From the IMG/VR virus record IMGVR_UViG_3300032401_002140, positions 1 through 55,833 of that record: a DNA stretch of 55,833 nt; one strand, 5' to 3'. Position numbers and translations under genes: made by a program. Shown here piece by piece: positions 1-8,296 of the stretch. A model generated the notes under the pieces. It saw only the letters and a list, made by a program, of their open reading frames with translations, did not search any database and was not told where the DNA came from. How positions within the stretch are numbered: position 1 is the first letter of the stretch; each line of letters starts with the position of its first letter. Origin of the DNA: a virus.

Positions 1-127
1 GAAGGGAAACCGGGGATTGGGAATTCGTATGAAAGTGTAATACGGTCCTGGTATTCCGATGAGACGGTAGAAGTTGTGAATGAACAGGGAGAACCGAGTG
101 GGACATTCGTGGAGAGATATGAATTTA
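1..127. repeat. Terminal direct repeat, left copy (circular join)
   Basis: Identical base for base to 55707-55833. The reading frame crossing the join stays open on both sides, so this is the overlap of a circular (or circularly permuted) assembly. The exact length of 127 is a common assembly k-mer size, which favours an assembly overlap over a biological terminal repeat. Confidence 0.95.
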
Positions 128-1164
128 CCCGGGAAGACCGGTTTGCCCTGGATTTATTTGGGACTCCCTGGTTTAGTTATTATACACATTTTATCCAGAA
201 GGAATGGGATGTCCTATTGGAATCATATGCGGATGTGGTGTTCGATCAGATTGATTTACGGTCCTATGAGAATACCAGTTGGGATTATAAACGGGCACGG
301 TTGACGGGTTCGATCCGGAATATATCGGGATTTATCTGGGTACCGGATTATACGAAACCGAATCATAAAAAGAAAGAGTTTAAAGATTATCTGGAATCGC
401 CCAATATCCCGATGGAAGTAGAGAAAACGGTGTACCGGTATGTGAATAAAGATCAAGCGAAGTTTTTATCCAGTTATTATAATATCAAACAACCGGAAGA
501 TTCATTGGATTCGGATTCATTCCGGCGGTGGACCTGGTTGTATACCCCGAAATGCGGGATGCTGGAAAAGGAACCGCCCCGGTATGAGACGGATATCAGA
601 AAGATGCAACCGGATAATATGATTGATCAGGATCCGGTATTTATGCAGGCGGAATCCAGTATTAAAATCTATACCCAGGATCATCCGAAACAATTCAGTA
701 TCCTGGTGAACCGGTTTTATTATAATGAGTTTGGATTAAAGAAACTTATTAAGAATGATATCACGCAACATCCCGGGAAAGTCCCGCGGGAGAAATCGTA
801 TCACCGGGCGATGCAGTTGGAGAGTGTGAGCGGGGAAGAAGGTAGCGATACCATGGATTCACCGGCGGATAAACATATCTTGCGATATCTGAATGCGATG
901 GAAGATGTGGATACATTGAGAGCATGGCGGGAGATGCTGGGACAATTGACAGGGGATTTGTGGTATCAGGTGGAATTGTCGGGGGATTATTTCATAGAAA
1001 AAGGATGGCCAGTGAATTTATATGATATCGAAAGTGTAGATGGAGAGAAGATTGTTAAACCGAGTTTAGCGGGTCAGGCATGGATTGAAGGGTTCCAGAC
1101 GGGGCATGATGGGAAACCGGGCAGCGCGGAGTCGATTGTATTGGTGGAAGGATCGTTAGTATGA
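1..1164 (+). CDS. Virion (baseplate/tail-hub-like) protein, 3' part; gene begins at 54852
   Basis: Frame 1 is open from base 1 and continues the gene that starts with ATG at 54852. Removing the 127-bp overlap gives one gene of 2019 nt, 672 aa. It is acidic and aromatic-rich, with no signal peptide or membrane segment. I recognise no domain. Its place after the tape-measure-like gene and before the fibre-like gene suggests a baseplate or distal tail protein; that is inference from position only. It is followed by a type A + type B repeat and then the gene at 1250. Confidence 0.85.
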   Translation, partial: EGKPGIGNSYESVIRSWYSDETVEVVNEQGEPSGTFVERYEFTREDRFALDLFGTPWFSYYTHFIQKEWDVLLESYADVVFDQIDLRSYENTSWDYKRARLTGSIRNISGFIWVPDYTKPNHKKKEFKDYLESPNIPMEVEKTVYRYVNKDQAKFLSSYYNIKQPEDSLDSDSFRRWTWLYTPKCGMLEKEPPRYETDIRKMQPDNMIDQDPVFMQAESSIKIYTQDHPKQFSILVNRFYYNEFGLKKLIKNDITQHPGKVPREKSYHRAMQLESVSGEEGSDTMDSPADKHILRYLNAMEDVDTLRAWREMLGQLTGDLWYQVELSGDYFIEKGWPVNLYDIESVDGEKIVKPSLAGQAWIEGFQTGHDGKPGSAESIVLVEGSLV

Positions 1165-1169
1165 AGAAA

Positions 1170-1233
1170 GTTTCTAGTTTAAAGTTTCTAGTTTCTAGTT
1201 CCCTCACCCTGGCCCTCTCCCAGGGGGAGAGGG
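1170..1233. repeat. Interspersed repeats A (TTTCTAG) and B (CCCTCACCC)
   Basis: Type A (tandem TTTCTAG/TTTAAAG units) runs 1170-1200. It is followed by type B at 1201-1233, an imperfect palindrome of CCCTCTCCC and GGGAGAGGG. The purine-rich end of B lies just upstream of the start of the next gene. Confidence 0.9.
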
Positions 1234-1249
1234 TGGAAAGGAATAAAAG

Positions 1250-1480
1250 ATGAAACGATATATCGGATTGGGGAATGTGGAGAGTGTGGAGAATTCAAGA
1301 AGGATAACACGGTTGAAGGATGAACAAGGGGAGTTGCAGGTGTTGGATAATTTGATATTGGGTATTTCCTTGAATCATGGATATGTACAGAATGCGGATG
1401 AAGCGGGGTTGTGGGGTTCGGAAGATGCAATTGTGGGTAGTATAGACCGGCATTCGGGGATAATATTAGATACGGTATAA
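1250..1480 (+). CDS. Small virion-associated protein, unknown
   Basis: 76 aa, ATG start preceded by GGAAAGGA, which lies directly after a type B repeat. Soluble, with no recognisable motif. It sits between the 672-aa tail protein and the 212-aa protein at 1577, in the same direction, so it probably belongs to the baseplate/fibre group. Not recognised. Confidence 0.7.
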   Translation: MKRYIGLGNVESVENSRRITRLKDEQGELQVLDNLILGISLNHGYVQNADEAGLWGSEDAIVGSIDRHSGIILDTV

Positions 1481-1483
1481 CCA

Positions 1484-1548
1484 GTTTCTAGTTTAAAGTT
1501 TCTAGTTTCTAGTTCCCTCACCCTAGCCCTCTCCCAGGGGTAGAGGGA
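1484..1548. repeat. Interspersed repeats A and B
   Basis: Type A at 1484-1514 followed by type B at 1515-1548, the same A+B order as at 1170-1233 and 44351-44416. Confidence 0.9.
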
Positions 1549-1576
1549 AAAAGAAATAGGAAAGAAAGGAAGATAG

Positions 1577-2215
1577 ATGGGGAAGTTAGCATTATATTGG
1601 CCGGATCATTATACGATTAATTTACAATCTATCCCATATTTATTATGCGGGCAGGGGATTGAGAAAATTATGACGTTGGAATTGTGGTATATGAAAGGTG
1701 AAACGGCTGGGAATCCATTGATAGGGTTGGAATTAACTGCCGGAATGTTGGGGGAGGATATGGCGGGCGGGAAGGATATGTTGGAGAATGGATATTTACA
1801 AATTAGGCAGGGTGGGAGTACAGACGTTTGGACGGTTTTGGATGGATCGAATACGTTTTATATCGGGAATATGGAAGTGAATACGATGTATCCATTGGAA
1901 ATACGAATTATGATTCCGGAAGGTGCATTGAGCCAAGGGAAAGTAGGATGGAGATTGTTAGAAATGAATAGTTCAGGAGATGTACAAGAGGATCTGGATG
2001 GGGAGTTTGCAATCGCCTATGATATAAGCGGGAATGAAATTCTGGATGATGGGATTATGGCAGTATTATATGGTGATGGAATTTATGGAGCGGAATATAG
2101 GGATTATAATCATCATGATAAGCATCAATTTAGTATCATTATGACAGCGTTTATTATGGATATAGTAGATATTGCCCGGCGTCGGGAAGGGGGATGGATA
2201 TTGAATTTGAATTAA
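1577..2215 (+). CDS. Tail/baseplate-associated protein, unknown
   Basis: 212 aa; AAAGGAAG precedes the ATG. Predominantly beta-like sequence, soluble. Residues around 80-88 (QGGSTDVWT) come from a copy of a short repeat (GGGAGTACAGACGT, 1814-1828) that also occurs in frame in the gene at 42081. Position between two tail genes suggests a structural role. No family recognised. Confidence 0.75.
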   Translation: MGKLALYWPDHYTINLQSIPYLLCGQGIEKIMTLELWYMKGETAGNPLIGLELTAGMLGEDMAGGKDMLENGYLQIRQGGSTDVWTVLDGSNTFYIGNMEVNTMYPLEIRIMIPEGALSQGKVGWRLLEMNSSGDVQEDLDGEFAIAYDISGNEILDDGIMAVLYGDGIYGAEYRDYNHHDKHQFSIIMTAFIMDIVDIARRREGGWILNLN

Positions 2216-2219
2216 GAAA

Positions 2220-2387
2220 AGCTATCGGCTGTCAGCTATCAACTATCGGCTAAATAAAGGCGTCGGGAAATATGTAAAGAACACTCCATTCCCGACGCAG
2301 AAGAATAAAAACAAGTTTCTAGTTATTGAATAGGGATTCTTCGCGTTGCTCAGAATGACAATATTTTTAATTCAACGTAGATTTATT
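2220..2387. repeat. Repeat cluster H-C-A-D-F
   Basis: The gap after 2215 is filled by repeats: type H (AGCTATCGGC units, 2220-2253), type C hairpin (arms GCGTCGGGAA 2260-2269 and TTCCCGACGC 2289-2298), a short type A (2314-2324), type D (2325-2361) and type F (ATTCAACGTAGA, 2370-2387). The C hairpin could act as a bidirectional terminator-like stem but has no T-run here. Confidence 0.85.
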
Positions 2388-2491
2388 ATTTTGGGATGGA
2401 AGATAATCTATGTCTTATGTTAAGAAGAAGTCTCTTCAGCAGTAAACCCTCACCCTATCCCTCTCCCAGAGAGAGAGGGAAGCATGGATCA

Positions 2492-4090
2492 TTGATTTAT
2501 ATCTACGGGATTTTATTCATCATGTTAATGTTGCCGGTGATGGGGTGGGGGTTTGGGGGGAGATATGATTGGTTCGATGTAGGGACGACGGTGGGGACTG
2601 ATACGATCGCGCATCCGCATTGGTATATAAATGAATTGGGACAGTTGAGTGTCCCGGCGGTGACGCAGTTGACGACGGGATGGAATTTTGGGGGAGGGAA
2701 TCAGAGTTATGTTCCTACTTCGGACACAGCATCTACGGCATTAAATATCGTAGGTGGTACATTTCCCCAGGCTACTACTACTCCCAAAGGTGGAATGTAT
2801 AGTAATTTAAGTGTGGGATATGCATCTAATGGCGGGGGAAGTTCTGTATTAACCATCACCACCACTCAATCAATAACATCTACTTCCGCCACTGGAGTAT
2901 TTGATATGTTCAGTTCAAAGAGTACCAAGAATTTTGCAGTTGTTACAACGGTAAACCATGATGGGATTGTTATGCCGTTTTTAGGAAATGACCAAGAAGA
3001 TGGAGTTCAATTAGCATTAGTATCTATATCTGCCACACAGTTTACTCAAATATATTTTGATATTGCCAGTGGTGATATGCCGATATCTTCAAGTGGTGAT
3101 TATTCTTTAAGTTCTGGCGGTGGATGGGTAGGAATTACCCCTACCAGTGATGGAACAAATGAATTTAATCAATCAGGAATGATGGTGTTTCCAAGTTCTG
3201 TAACTACATGGTGGGAAAGCACCACTATGAACAGTACTGGATACGCCTTTAAGAGATTTCTTCAGGAAGCATCTCAAGGCGATATAAATGGAACTCTGGA
3301 TGCTGTATCTTGTTATAATTTTACGTCCCAGAGTATAACTACGACACTCACGGCAGACAATATCTATGTTAATGGCAAAGTCTACGGCACTCCTACGGGA
3401 CTACCTGCGGGTACGTTTGGACAAGTTACGGGCAGTATACCCAACGGGAATTACTCTGGTCATACCACAACACCTTTAGCTGGTACGCATAGTGATAATA
3501 CTACTACTCCGATACCCGGCACTAACTCATCGCTAACAACTATAGCCAGTTCCATAGTTGGTGGAACAAATCCGACATTTAATTTATCAAGTTCCACTAC
3601 AGGATGGGTTAATGTACTATCTGTTAATTCTGCATATTCGGTGGTTACGGAATGGCGAAGTTTAAATATATATACTTTTGTAAATGGATATGCTTTTCCG
3701 GCGGCTGCAAGTGTTCCCTGGATTGGTTTCGGTGAGGGAATTATTATACCAAATAACGACGCACAAACTCTTTTTATTTTTCCGATAGGGGCACAAAATG
3801 GCGACCAGATTTTCGGAACAATAGTTACCGTTGAAGTCAATCATGCAAAAGATAGTGTTCAATGGTGGTTTAAATCTACTAAATCATCTGATAAATCAGC
3901 TAATTATACCAGTACCACAACCACTGTTTCAGGAACTGGGGGGTTTAGTGTCAATACAACAACTTGGAGTGCATACACTATTCCAGATGATGGTGTAGTG
4001 TATGTTCCACATTTAAAATTTATTGGTTATGCAAGTGTAGGAAGTAGGGTAGATGGAATATCAGTAGGATATATCAGAAGGAGATATTAG
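2492..4090 (+). CDS. Exported Ser/Thr/Gly-rich tail-fibre-like protein
   Basis: The frame is open from an ATG at 2396, but that ATG lacks a ribosome binding site, and the first ~30 residues would be a translated type B repeat (residues SPYPSPRERG). I prefer the TTG at 2492, 11 nt after GAGAGGGA supplied by the repeat; this gives 532 aa starting with a hydrophobic leader. The body is rich in T, S, G and N, with repeated TTTP/GT motifs around 3460-3600, typical of fibre or adhesin proteins. Its position before the lysis region fits a receptor-binding fibre. A signal-like leader on a fibre is unusual. The start is uncertain. Confidence 0.7.
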   Translation: MIYIYGILFIMLMLPVMGWGFGGRYDWFDVGTTVGTDTIAHPHWYINELGQLSVPAVTQLTTGWNFGGGNQSYVPTSDTASTALNIVGGTFPQATTTPKGGMYSNLSVGYASNGGGSSVLTITTTQSITSTSATGVFDMFSSKSTKNFAVVTTVNHDGIVMPFLGNDQEDGVQLALVSISATQFTQIYFDIASGDMPISSSGDYSLSSGGGWVGITPTSDGTNEFNQSGMMVFPSSVTTWWESTTMNSTGYAFKRFLQEASQGDINGTLDAVSCYNFTSQSITTTLTADNIYVNGKVYGTPTGLPAGTFGQVTGSIPNGNYSGHTTTPLAGTHSDNTTTPIPGTNSSLTTIASSIVGGTNPTFNLSSSTTGWVNVLSVNSAYSVVTEWRSLNIYTFVNGYAFPAAASVPWIGFGEGIIIPNNDAQTLFIFPIGAQNGDQIFGTIVTVEVNHAKDSVQWWFKSTKSSDKSANYTSTTTTVSGTGGFSVNTTTWSAYTIPDDGVVYVPHLKFIGYASVGSRVDGISVGYIRRRY

Positions 4091-4098
4091 GAAATAGC

Positions 4099-4527
4099 AT
4101 GAGAAAACTTTTATTTATAATCGTCATATTATCGTCAGTAACTTTTGCATATGCGTCAGGTATATATTCCCTATCGCTTGATTCGGTATGGAAACTAGAT
4201 ATCCCATCGGTGCTACAAGTGAAGTCTGATAAGTATGTCTTGCAGTATAAGGCAGTCGCTACGTTGGATAGTCTTGAACAATATAATGCCCTGCAAAAGG
4301 ATTCTACGATATTGGTATTGTTATCCAACGACACTATCCAGAATTGGAACATATTGCTTGATAAAAGGTTCAGGGGAATTGATAAAAGCAAAATTGTTAT
4401 TGTGGAAATCTACTATAAAATTACCGTTCCTGCTTTCAGCAAAGACCAAGCAGAAATGTCGGGGAATAAAGACAAGTTGTACATTGAAAAAAAATTGACG
4501 GAGAAAATATATAATGCCGGGAAGTAG
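4099..4527 (+). CDS. Exported small protein, unknown
   Basis: 142 aa. The N-terminus (MRKLLFIIVILSSVTFAYASG) is a classic Sec signal peptide with cleavage likely after AYA or YAS. The mature part is soluble and mixed alpha/beta, with no recognised domain. It lies 8 nt after the fibre-like gene and overlaps the next small gene, so it is probably co-transcribed with it. Possible roles are fibre accessory or envelope protein. Confidence 0.75.
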   Translation: MRKLLFIIVILSSVTFAYASGIYSLSLDSVWKLDIPSVLQVKSDKYVLQYKAVATLDSLEQYNALQKDSTILVLLSNDTIQNWNILLDKRFRGIDKSKIVIVEIYYKITVPAFSKDQAEMSGNKDKLYIEKKLTEKIYNAGK

Positions 4528-4675
4528 AGGTGGTCAACAAACCTATGGGCAAACATTAGCCCAAAATTCTATTCTTAGACAAGAAGATAAATTAATACAA
4601 ATAATTATTCTATTGAAAGAGATAAAAAAATTATTAATGGAGAAAAACGGTGACGCTGGACTTAGAAAGCATTAA
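4514..4675 (+). CDS. Small helical protein (53 aa)
   Basis: 53 aa, from ATG at 4514 with GGAG 8 nt upstream. It overlaps the end of the preceding gene by 14 nt and the start of the next by 26 nt, as expected of a compact lysis-type cluster. N-terminal Gly/Gln-rich stretch followed by an amphipathic helix rich in I, L, K and E. Function unknown. Confidence 0.6.
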   Translation: MPGSRGGQQTYGQTLAQNSILRQEDKLIQIIILLKEIKKLLMEKNGDAGLRKH

Positions 4676-4847
4676 ATACGTTGTCAATGTATTGGAAAAG
4701 AAAAAGGCATTAACTGCTTTTCTTATAGTTGCGTCTTTCTTTTTGGGTATGTATTGCCAAAAGCAAAGCACCGAATCGGCGTATCAATTACTGGAAAAAT
4801 CTTATGAACAATTAACCCACGCAAGTATTGAGGTACAGACCAGATGA
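4650..4847 (+). CDS. Small single-pass membrane protein (lysis-region)
   Basis: 65 aa, GTG start with GGAG 7 nt upstream. One hydrophobic segment near residues 20-35 (ALTAFLIVASFFLGMYC), then a polar helical C-terminus. The layout resembles spanin or small holin-accessory proteins, but no lipobox is clear enough for assignment. Overlaps the next gene by 4 nt (ATGA). Confidence 0.65.
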   Translation: MTLDLESIKYVVNVLEKKKALTAFLIVASFFLGMYCQKQSTESAYQLLEKSYEQLTHASIEVQTR

Positions 4848-5185
4848 AGATAGGAGACATTAGAAGCGGATATAGATATTATCGAGTATGTATATGGGGG
4901 TTGTTAAGTATGGCGTTGATATGGATTGTATTGCTTTTTAGTCTGATAGGAATGGCAGATGCACTTGATAATTCACCGAACAGTTTTATTACTTGGGGCG
5001 GTATCGCAATGTTTGTCGTTCCGGTTTTGCTTACATTGCTGGCATGGAGTTTTAAAAAACAGATGGATTCTTATATTAAACAGCTAGGGGAACATGATAG
5101 AGAATTGATGGAGATTCGAGAGGATTTAGCTAATCTCCGAGGAATTTTAGAAGGGAAGGAAAAAGCCAATGCTAGGAATAAGTAA
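4844..5185 (+). CDS. Two-TM membrane protein with C-terminal coiled coil (holin-like)
   Basis: 113 aa. Two transmembrane segments (about residues 17-38 and 50-68) followed by a charged helical tail. This is the general topology of small phage holins and of membrane proteins of lysis cassettes. ATGA overlap with the gene before and 17-nt overlap with the gene after indicate translational coupling. The family is not identified; the holin role is inference. Confidence 0.65.
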   Translation: MKIGDIRSGYRYYRVCIWGLLSMALIWIVLLFSLIGMADALDNSPNSFITWGGIAMFVVPVLLTLLAWSFKKQMDSYIKQLGEHDRELMEIREDLANLRGILEGKEKANARNK

Positions 5186-5672
5186 AATAATTTGGGCTAT
5201 GTTCCTGATAATTCTTATTTGGTTTTTAGGTTGGTTATTTATCGGTTTGTATCCGTTTCAAATTATCAGGATGAATGTATTTACCATAGCACATACGGAG
5301 AATATCCATCGTGTAACCCTGTCAGACGATACCGTATTTGCAGGAGATACTATATTTCATGTTGGCGATTTAGTCAGCATATATAGAGACTTTGATAAGT
5401 TTCATAGTTTAGTGGGGGATGCTGATTTTTCATTCACCAATGGGGAAAGTTATTTGATTGCATCGTGGAAGGCAAACCGTTTTTCTGGATACAATACTCG
5501 TATCAATACATTCGTTATTGGCCAGAATATTCTTAGTGGAACATACCAAGGTGAACTAGTTGTAACATATCATCTTTTTAAGGGATTACGGGAAGAGACA
5601 TTCCGGTTCAATACCAGAGAATTTACGGTTATCAATCCAAATGATAGATATAAACTGAAAGTGAGATTGTAA
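5169..5672 (+). CDS. Membrane-anchored extracytoplasmic protein
   Basis: 167 aa. One N-terminal transmembrane anchor (about residues 7-29), then a ~135-residue beta-rich domain with no recognised motif, probably outside the cytoplasmic membrane. It overlaps the preceding holin-like gene by 17 nt. It could be a spanin-like or exclusion protein; not determinable from sequence alone. Confidence 0.65.
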   Translation: MLGISKIIWAMFLIILIWFLGWLFIGLYPFQIIRMNVFTIAHTENIHRVTLSDDTVFAGDTIFHVGDLVSIYRDFDKFHSLVGDADFSFTNGESYLIASWKANRFSGYNTRINTFVIGQNILSGTYQGELVVTYHLFKGLREETFRFNTREFTVINPNDRYKLKVRL

Positions 5673-5674
5673 AT

Positions 5675-5782
5675 ATGCAATTCTGGATTATGTTTTCACA
5701 GATATTATTGATAATCTGCCCTATAGCGATTGTCATTGGAATCATTATGATAAGTACAGGGCATGATAAAAAGTTTTGGTGA
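5675..5782 (+). CDS. 35-aa membrane peptide
   Basis: ATG at 5675, two bases after the stop of the preceding gene, encoding 35 aa with one strong transmembrane helix (ILLIICPIAIVIGIIMI) and a short charged tail. No clear ribosome binding site, so it would depend on coupling. Gap-filling position and topology support a real gene, with moderate doubt. Confidence 0.5.
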   Translation: MQFWIMFSQILLIICPIAIVIGIIMISTGHDKKFW

Positions 5783-5790
5783 AGGAATAA

Positions 5791-6153
5791 ATGAGAAGAA
5801 AAAGAAGAAAAAGAAGAGAAATAAAAATTTTAAGAAGAATATTTAAGGTAATTTTGGTTATTTATATGATTAGAATTGCGAATTTATTATTGAAAGGGGT
5901 GAAAAGACTAATGGCAACACCAGATATTACAGCATTACAAGATGAGGTGGCTGCTTTAAAACAAGCGGATAGCGATATGAAAGGCCGGATTAAAACAGCG
6001 ATCGATAAACTGGAAGAAACAATTTCCAATCTGGAAAATCAATTAGCAGGGGTCCTTACCCAGGATCAAATCGATGCAATTACCGCGGATGTCAAAGGAG
6101 TCAAAGAAGATCTGGCTGGTGAAATCCCGGATCCAGATAATCCAGATTCTTAA
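5791..6153 (+). CDS. Basic membrane/coiled-coil protein with possible dual start
   Basis: 120 aa from ATG at 5791 (AAGGA upstream). The N-terminus is very basic (RRKRRKRRE), followed by a hydrophobic helix (residues 18-36) and a heptad-rich coiled coil (residues 45-110). A second in-frame ATG at 5911 with AAAGGGG upstream would yield an 80-aa soluble coiled coil starting MATPDIT. Two products from one frame are plausible. It is followed by a terminator. Confidence 0.65.
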   Translation: MRRKRRKRREIKILRRIFKVILVIYMIRIANLLLKGVKRLMATPDITALQDEVAALKQADSDMKGRIKTAIDKLEETISNLENQLAGVLTQDQIDAITADVKGVKEDLAGEIPDPDNPDS

Positions 6154-6235
6154 AGATTACATAAAATCTTCCAGTTTTAAGAGAATGCGAATAAATAACT
6201 GCCGGATAGGCCATTCGTTGGTTAGTGTAAAACAG

Positions 6236-6262
6236 AGCCGGTACTGGTGCACCAGCCAGTTC
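6236..6262 (+). terminator. Rho-independent terminator
   Basis: AGCCGG ... CCGGCT outer stem enclosing the perfect palindrome CTGGTGCACCAG, followed by a run of six T. It ends the small-membrane-protein cluster 4099-6153. Confidence 0.8.
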
Positions 6263-6302
6263 CGGCTTTTTTATTGAGTAAGGAAATGATCGGAAAGAAT
6301 AA

Positions 6303-6368
6303 GTTTCTAGTTTCTAGTTTAAAGTTTCTAATTAAAATATTGAATTCCAGCTTTAGCTGAAATGACAG
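6303..6368. repeat. Interspersed repeats A and E
   Basis: Type A at 6303-6332 and a diverged type E hairpin (ATTCCAGCTTTAGCTGAAATGACA) at 6342-6368. Confidence 0.8.
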
Positions 6369-6395
6369 GTTATTGGCGAAGGAGGTGAGGACGAG

Positions 6396-7010
6396 ATGAA
6401 GTTTAGATTATTTCTAGTAGTCTGCGTAATGATTTGTTTGGTATTGACTTTTATTATACCGTCTGTAATCCAGGCGGAACAAGTCATTAAGAAAGATTCG
6501 GGGACTCACCGGTATATAATTTTGGATATCCCACAATATTATCAGCAAAGGTTGATGTTGGGGACGAATTCAAACAGTACGGTGACGACAAATTTTGTAG
6601 TATCCGGGATTAGTTTACAGAATTTCTCAGCAGGTGTGGCCACCGATGAGTTATTTGGGTTGCACGGTAAAGCAGAAATTAAAACCTTAGCAGTTTTTCC
6701 GGTGATTGAATATTATACGAAGTCCGATGATGGAGTGACGTATAACCGGTTGATAAGTTTAGATTATAAAACTGAATTTAAAGAACATCATTTGTTATCG
6801 ATCGGCTGGGAGCTAAATAAAATCAATGACATCATCCGAAATGGATTGGGGACATCGAATGGAGTCATCAAGTTCCCGATCATATCTAACATTGCCGAGA
6901 ATTGGTTGGATTTGAAGATCAATTTTGATATCGGTCACGGGTCCAATCGGGGGAAACAGTTTATTAACGAGTTTGGGATTGGGTTGACGATAATCCAATT
7001 GAGCGGATAG
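6396..7010 (+). CDS. Exported beta-rich protein, unknown
   Basis: 204 aa. GGAGGTGAGG lies directly upstream of ATG 6396. Residues 1-27 form a signal peptide ending VIQA. The mature part has alternating hydrophobic/polar strands and ends with a strand-like stretch (FGIGLTIIQLS), so an outer-membrane barrel or periplasmic beta protein is possible. It is followed by a remnant of the type D repeat. No family recognised. Confidence 0.75.
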   Translation: MKFRLFLVVCVMICLVLTFIIPSVIQAEQVIKKDSGTHRYIILDIPQYYQQRLMLGTNSNSTVTTNFVVSGISLQNFSAGVATDELFGLHGKAEIKTLAVFPVIEYYTKSDDGVTYNRLISLDYKTEFKEHHLLSIGWELNKINDIIRNGLGTSNGVIKFPIISNIAENWLDLKINFDIGHGSNRGKQFINEFGIGLTIIQLSG

Positions 7011-7072
7011 CTGCGCTCAGAATGATAATGAAAAAATTTAAGGTTGTGCGTTTGTTGTTCGCATTGCTAAAA

Positions 7073-7092
7073 GGGGAGATTAATTTCTCCCC
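7073..7092 (+). terminator. Hairpin, possible weak terminator
   Basis: Perfect 7-bp stem GGGGAGA / TCTCCCC with a 6-nt loop, followed by TATTT, between the exported protein and the holin-like gene. The T-run is short, so it may only attenuate transcription. Confidence 0.45.
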
Positions 7093-7115
7093 TATTTAAA
7101 ACAGGAGGAAAAGAA

Positions 7116-7310
7116 ATGCAACCGAAATGGTTTATATTCTCAAAGACATTATGGGTTGGGGTTTTGCAGAAGATTGTAGCTGCGTATACGATTTATGCGG
7201 GATCTATACCAACCAAGTATGCCGGGTTGGCGTTGTTATTGTTCTCAATCGCGAATGATATTCTGCGATTCTTGACGGATACAACGTTGACATTTAAGAA
7301 ACCGGAATAG
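7116..7310 (+). CDS. Small holin-like membrane protein
   Basis: 64 aa, AGGAGGAAAAG directly upstream of ATG. Begins with a short polar head (FIFSKTLWVG), then a hydrophobic region with two possible membrane segments (residues 11-30 and 35-52) and a charged tail. The pattern SKTLWVGVLQKI resembles small phage holin-like proteins found beside endolysins. It precedes a peptidase and an amidase, which supports a lysis role. Confidence 0.65.
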   Translation: MQPKWFIFSKTLWVGVLQKIVAAYTIYAGSIPTKYAGLALLLFSIANDILRFLTDTTLTFKKPE

Positions 7311-7338
7311 AAACAGGGTTCAGGTTACAGTAAAAGAA

Positions 7339-7372
7339 CCCTCACCCTAACCCTCTCCCAAGGGTAGAGGGG
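7339..7372. repeat. Interspersed repeat B
   Basis: CCCTCACCC...CCCTCTCCC/GGTAGAGGGG imperfect palindrome. The purine-rich end runs into the ribosome binding region of the gene at 7388. Confidence 0.85.
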
Positions 7373-7387
7373 ATAGAAAGGAAAGAT

Positions 7388-8167
7388 ATGATCAGGAGTA
7401 ATATAGAAACAGGGTTCAGGAAGAGGTTTGGATGGAACCGTCAGCTCCCGGATCCGCGGGATTATGTCCGGAAATTGCGATTTATAACCAAGGTATATCC
7501 AGATTTAGTTGATTTGAGACCGCAATGCTCACCTGTCTATGATCAGAATACAATTAATGCCGGTAGTTGTACGGGTTGTGCACTCGCATGTAATGTTCAA
7601 TATGATCGAATCAAACAAGGTTTGCCGGATTTTGTTCCTTCACGATTGTTTATTTATTACAACGAAAGAGAAATTGAAGGGACAGTAGATTATGATGCGG
7701 GAGCCAATTTGCGGGATGGGATTAAATCTATCGCCAATCAGGGGGTTTGTCCGGAAGATGAATGGCCGTATATATTTGAAAATCTTACGAAGAAACCGTC
7801 GGATCAATGTTATACCGATGCTTTGAAATATAAGGCGGTGAGATATGAAGCGGTCCCACAAATCAGGATGCATTTTAAGAATACCTTATGCAGCGGATAT
7901 CTTATCGTCGGAGGGATATCGGTATTCGAGAATTTCCCAATGGAAAGTTCGACCGGGGATATCCCGATGCCATTACCGGATTCGGGAATATTGGGTGGAC
8001 ATGCGATCGTTATCGTGGGATATGATGATCGGATCAGAAAGTTTATAATCCGGAATTCATGGGGAGATAAATGGGGAGATAAAGGATATGGATATATCCC
8101 CTATGAATATATCCTGAACCATGATATGGCGAGCGATTTTTGGACGATGCAGTTATTTATGAATTAA
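7388..8167 (+). CDS. Papain-family (C1) cysteine peptidase
   Basis: 259 aa, no signal peptide. All catalytic elements of the papain fold are visible: nucleophile Cys61 in NAGSCTGCALA, His205 in GGHAIVIVGYDD, and Asn223 in IRNSWGDKWG. The N-terminal FGWNRQLPDPRDY resembles the propeptide-like start seen in bacterial and viral C1 peptidases. It sits between a holin-like gene and the amidase, so it may cleave cell-wall peptide bridges or a surface protein during lysis or entry. The fold and residues are seen directly; the substrate is inferred. Confidence 0.9.
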   Translation: MIRSNIETGFRKRFGWNRQLPDPRDYVRKLRFITKVYPDLVDLRPQCSPVYDQNTINAGSCTGCALACNVQYDRIKQGLPDFVPSRLFIYYNEREIEGTVDYDAGANLRDGIKSIANQGVCPEDEWPYIFENLTKKPSDQCYTDALKYKAVRYEAVPQIRMHFKNTLCSGYLIVGGISVFENFPMESSTGDIPMPLPDSGILGGHAIVIVGYDDRIRKFIIRNSWGDKWGDKGYGYIPYEYILNHDMASDFWTMQLFMN

Positions 8168-8205
8168 AAGAAAGGAGGGATGATATCGAAACAGGTTAAA
8201 CATGC

Positions 8206-8270
8206 CCGGGCAGGATAGCTATCTACTTCCCCCTTCAGATTTAAGTAGAAAATTGAGAGGTCCTGCCCGG
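8206..8270 (+). ncRNA. Candidate structured RNA element in the peptidase-amidase gap
   Basis: A perfect 10-bp stem (CCGGGCAGGA 8206-8215 with TCCTGCCCGG 8261-8270) encloses a second perfect 7-bp stem (TCTACTT 8222-8228 with AAGTAGA 8243-8249). Its C-rich loop could pair with GAGAGG at 8255-8260. There is no T-run, so it is not a simple terminator. It may be a leader or cis-element for the endolysin. Confidence 0.45.
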
Positions 8271-8296
8271 TATTAATAAAAGATATCGGAATAAAA

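Noticed and set aside
1188-1430. Minus-strand ORF (80 aa) starting with HLPNPTTPLHPHS
   Set aside because: It is antisense to the 1250 gene and its C-terminus is a translated type A/B repeat (LPLGEGQGEG); no ribosome binding site.
3460-3840. Minus-strand ORFs within the fibre-like gene
   Set aside because: Shadow frames of a low-complexity coding region; the plus frame is much longer and has a signal-like leader.
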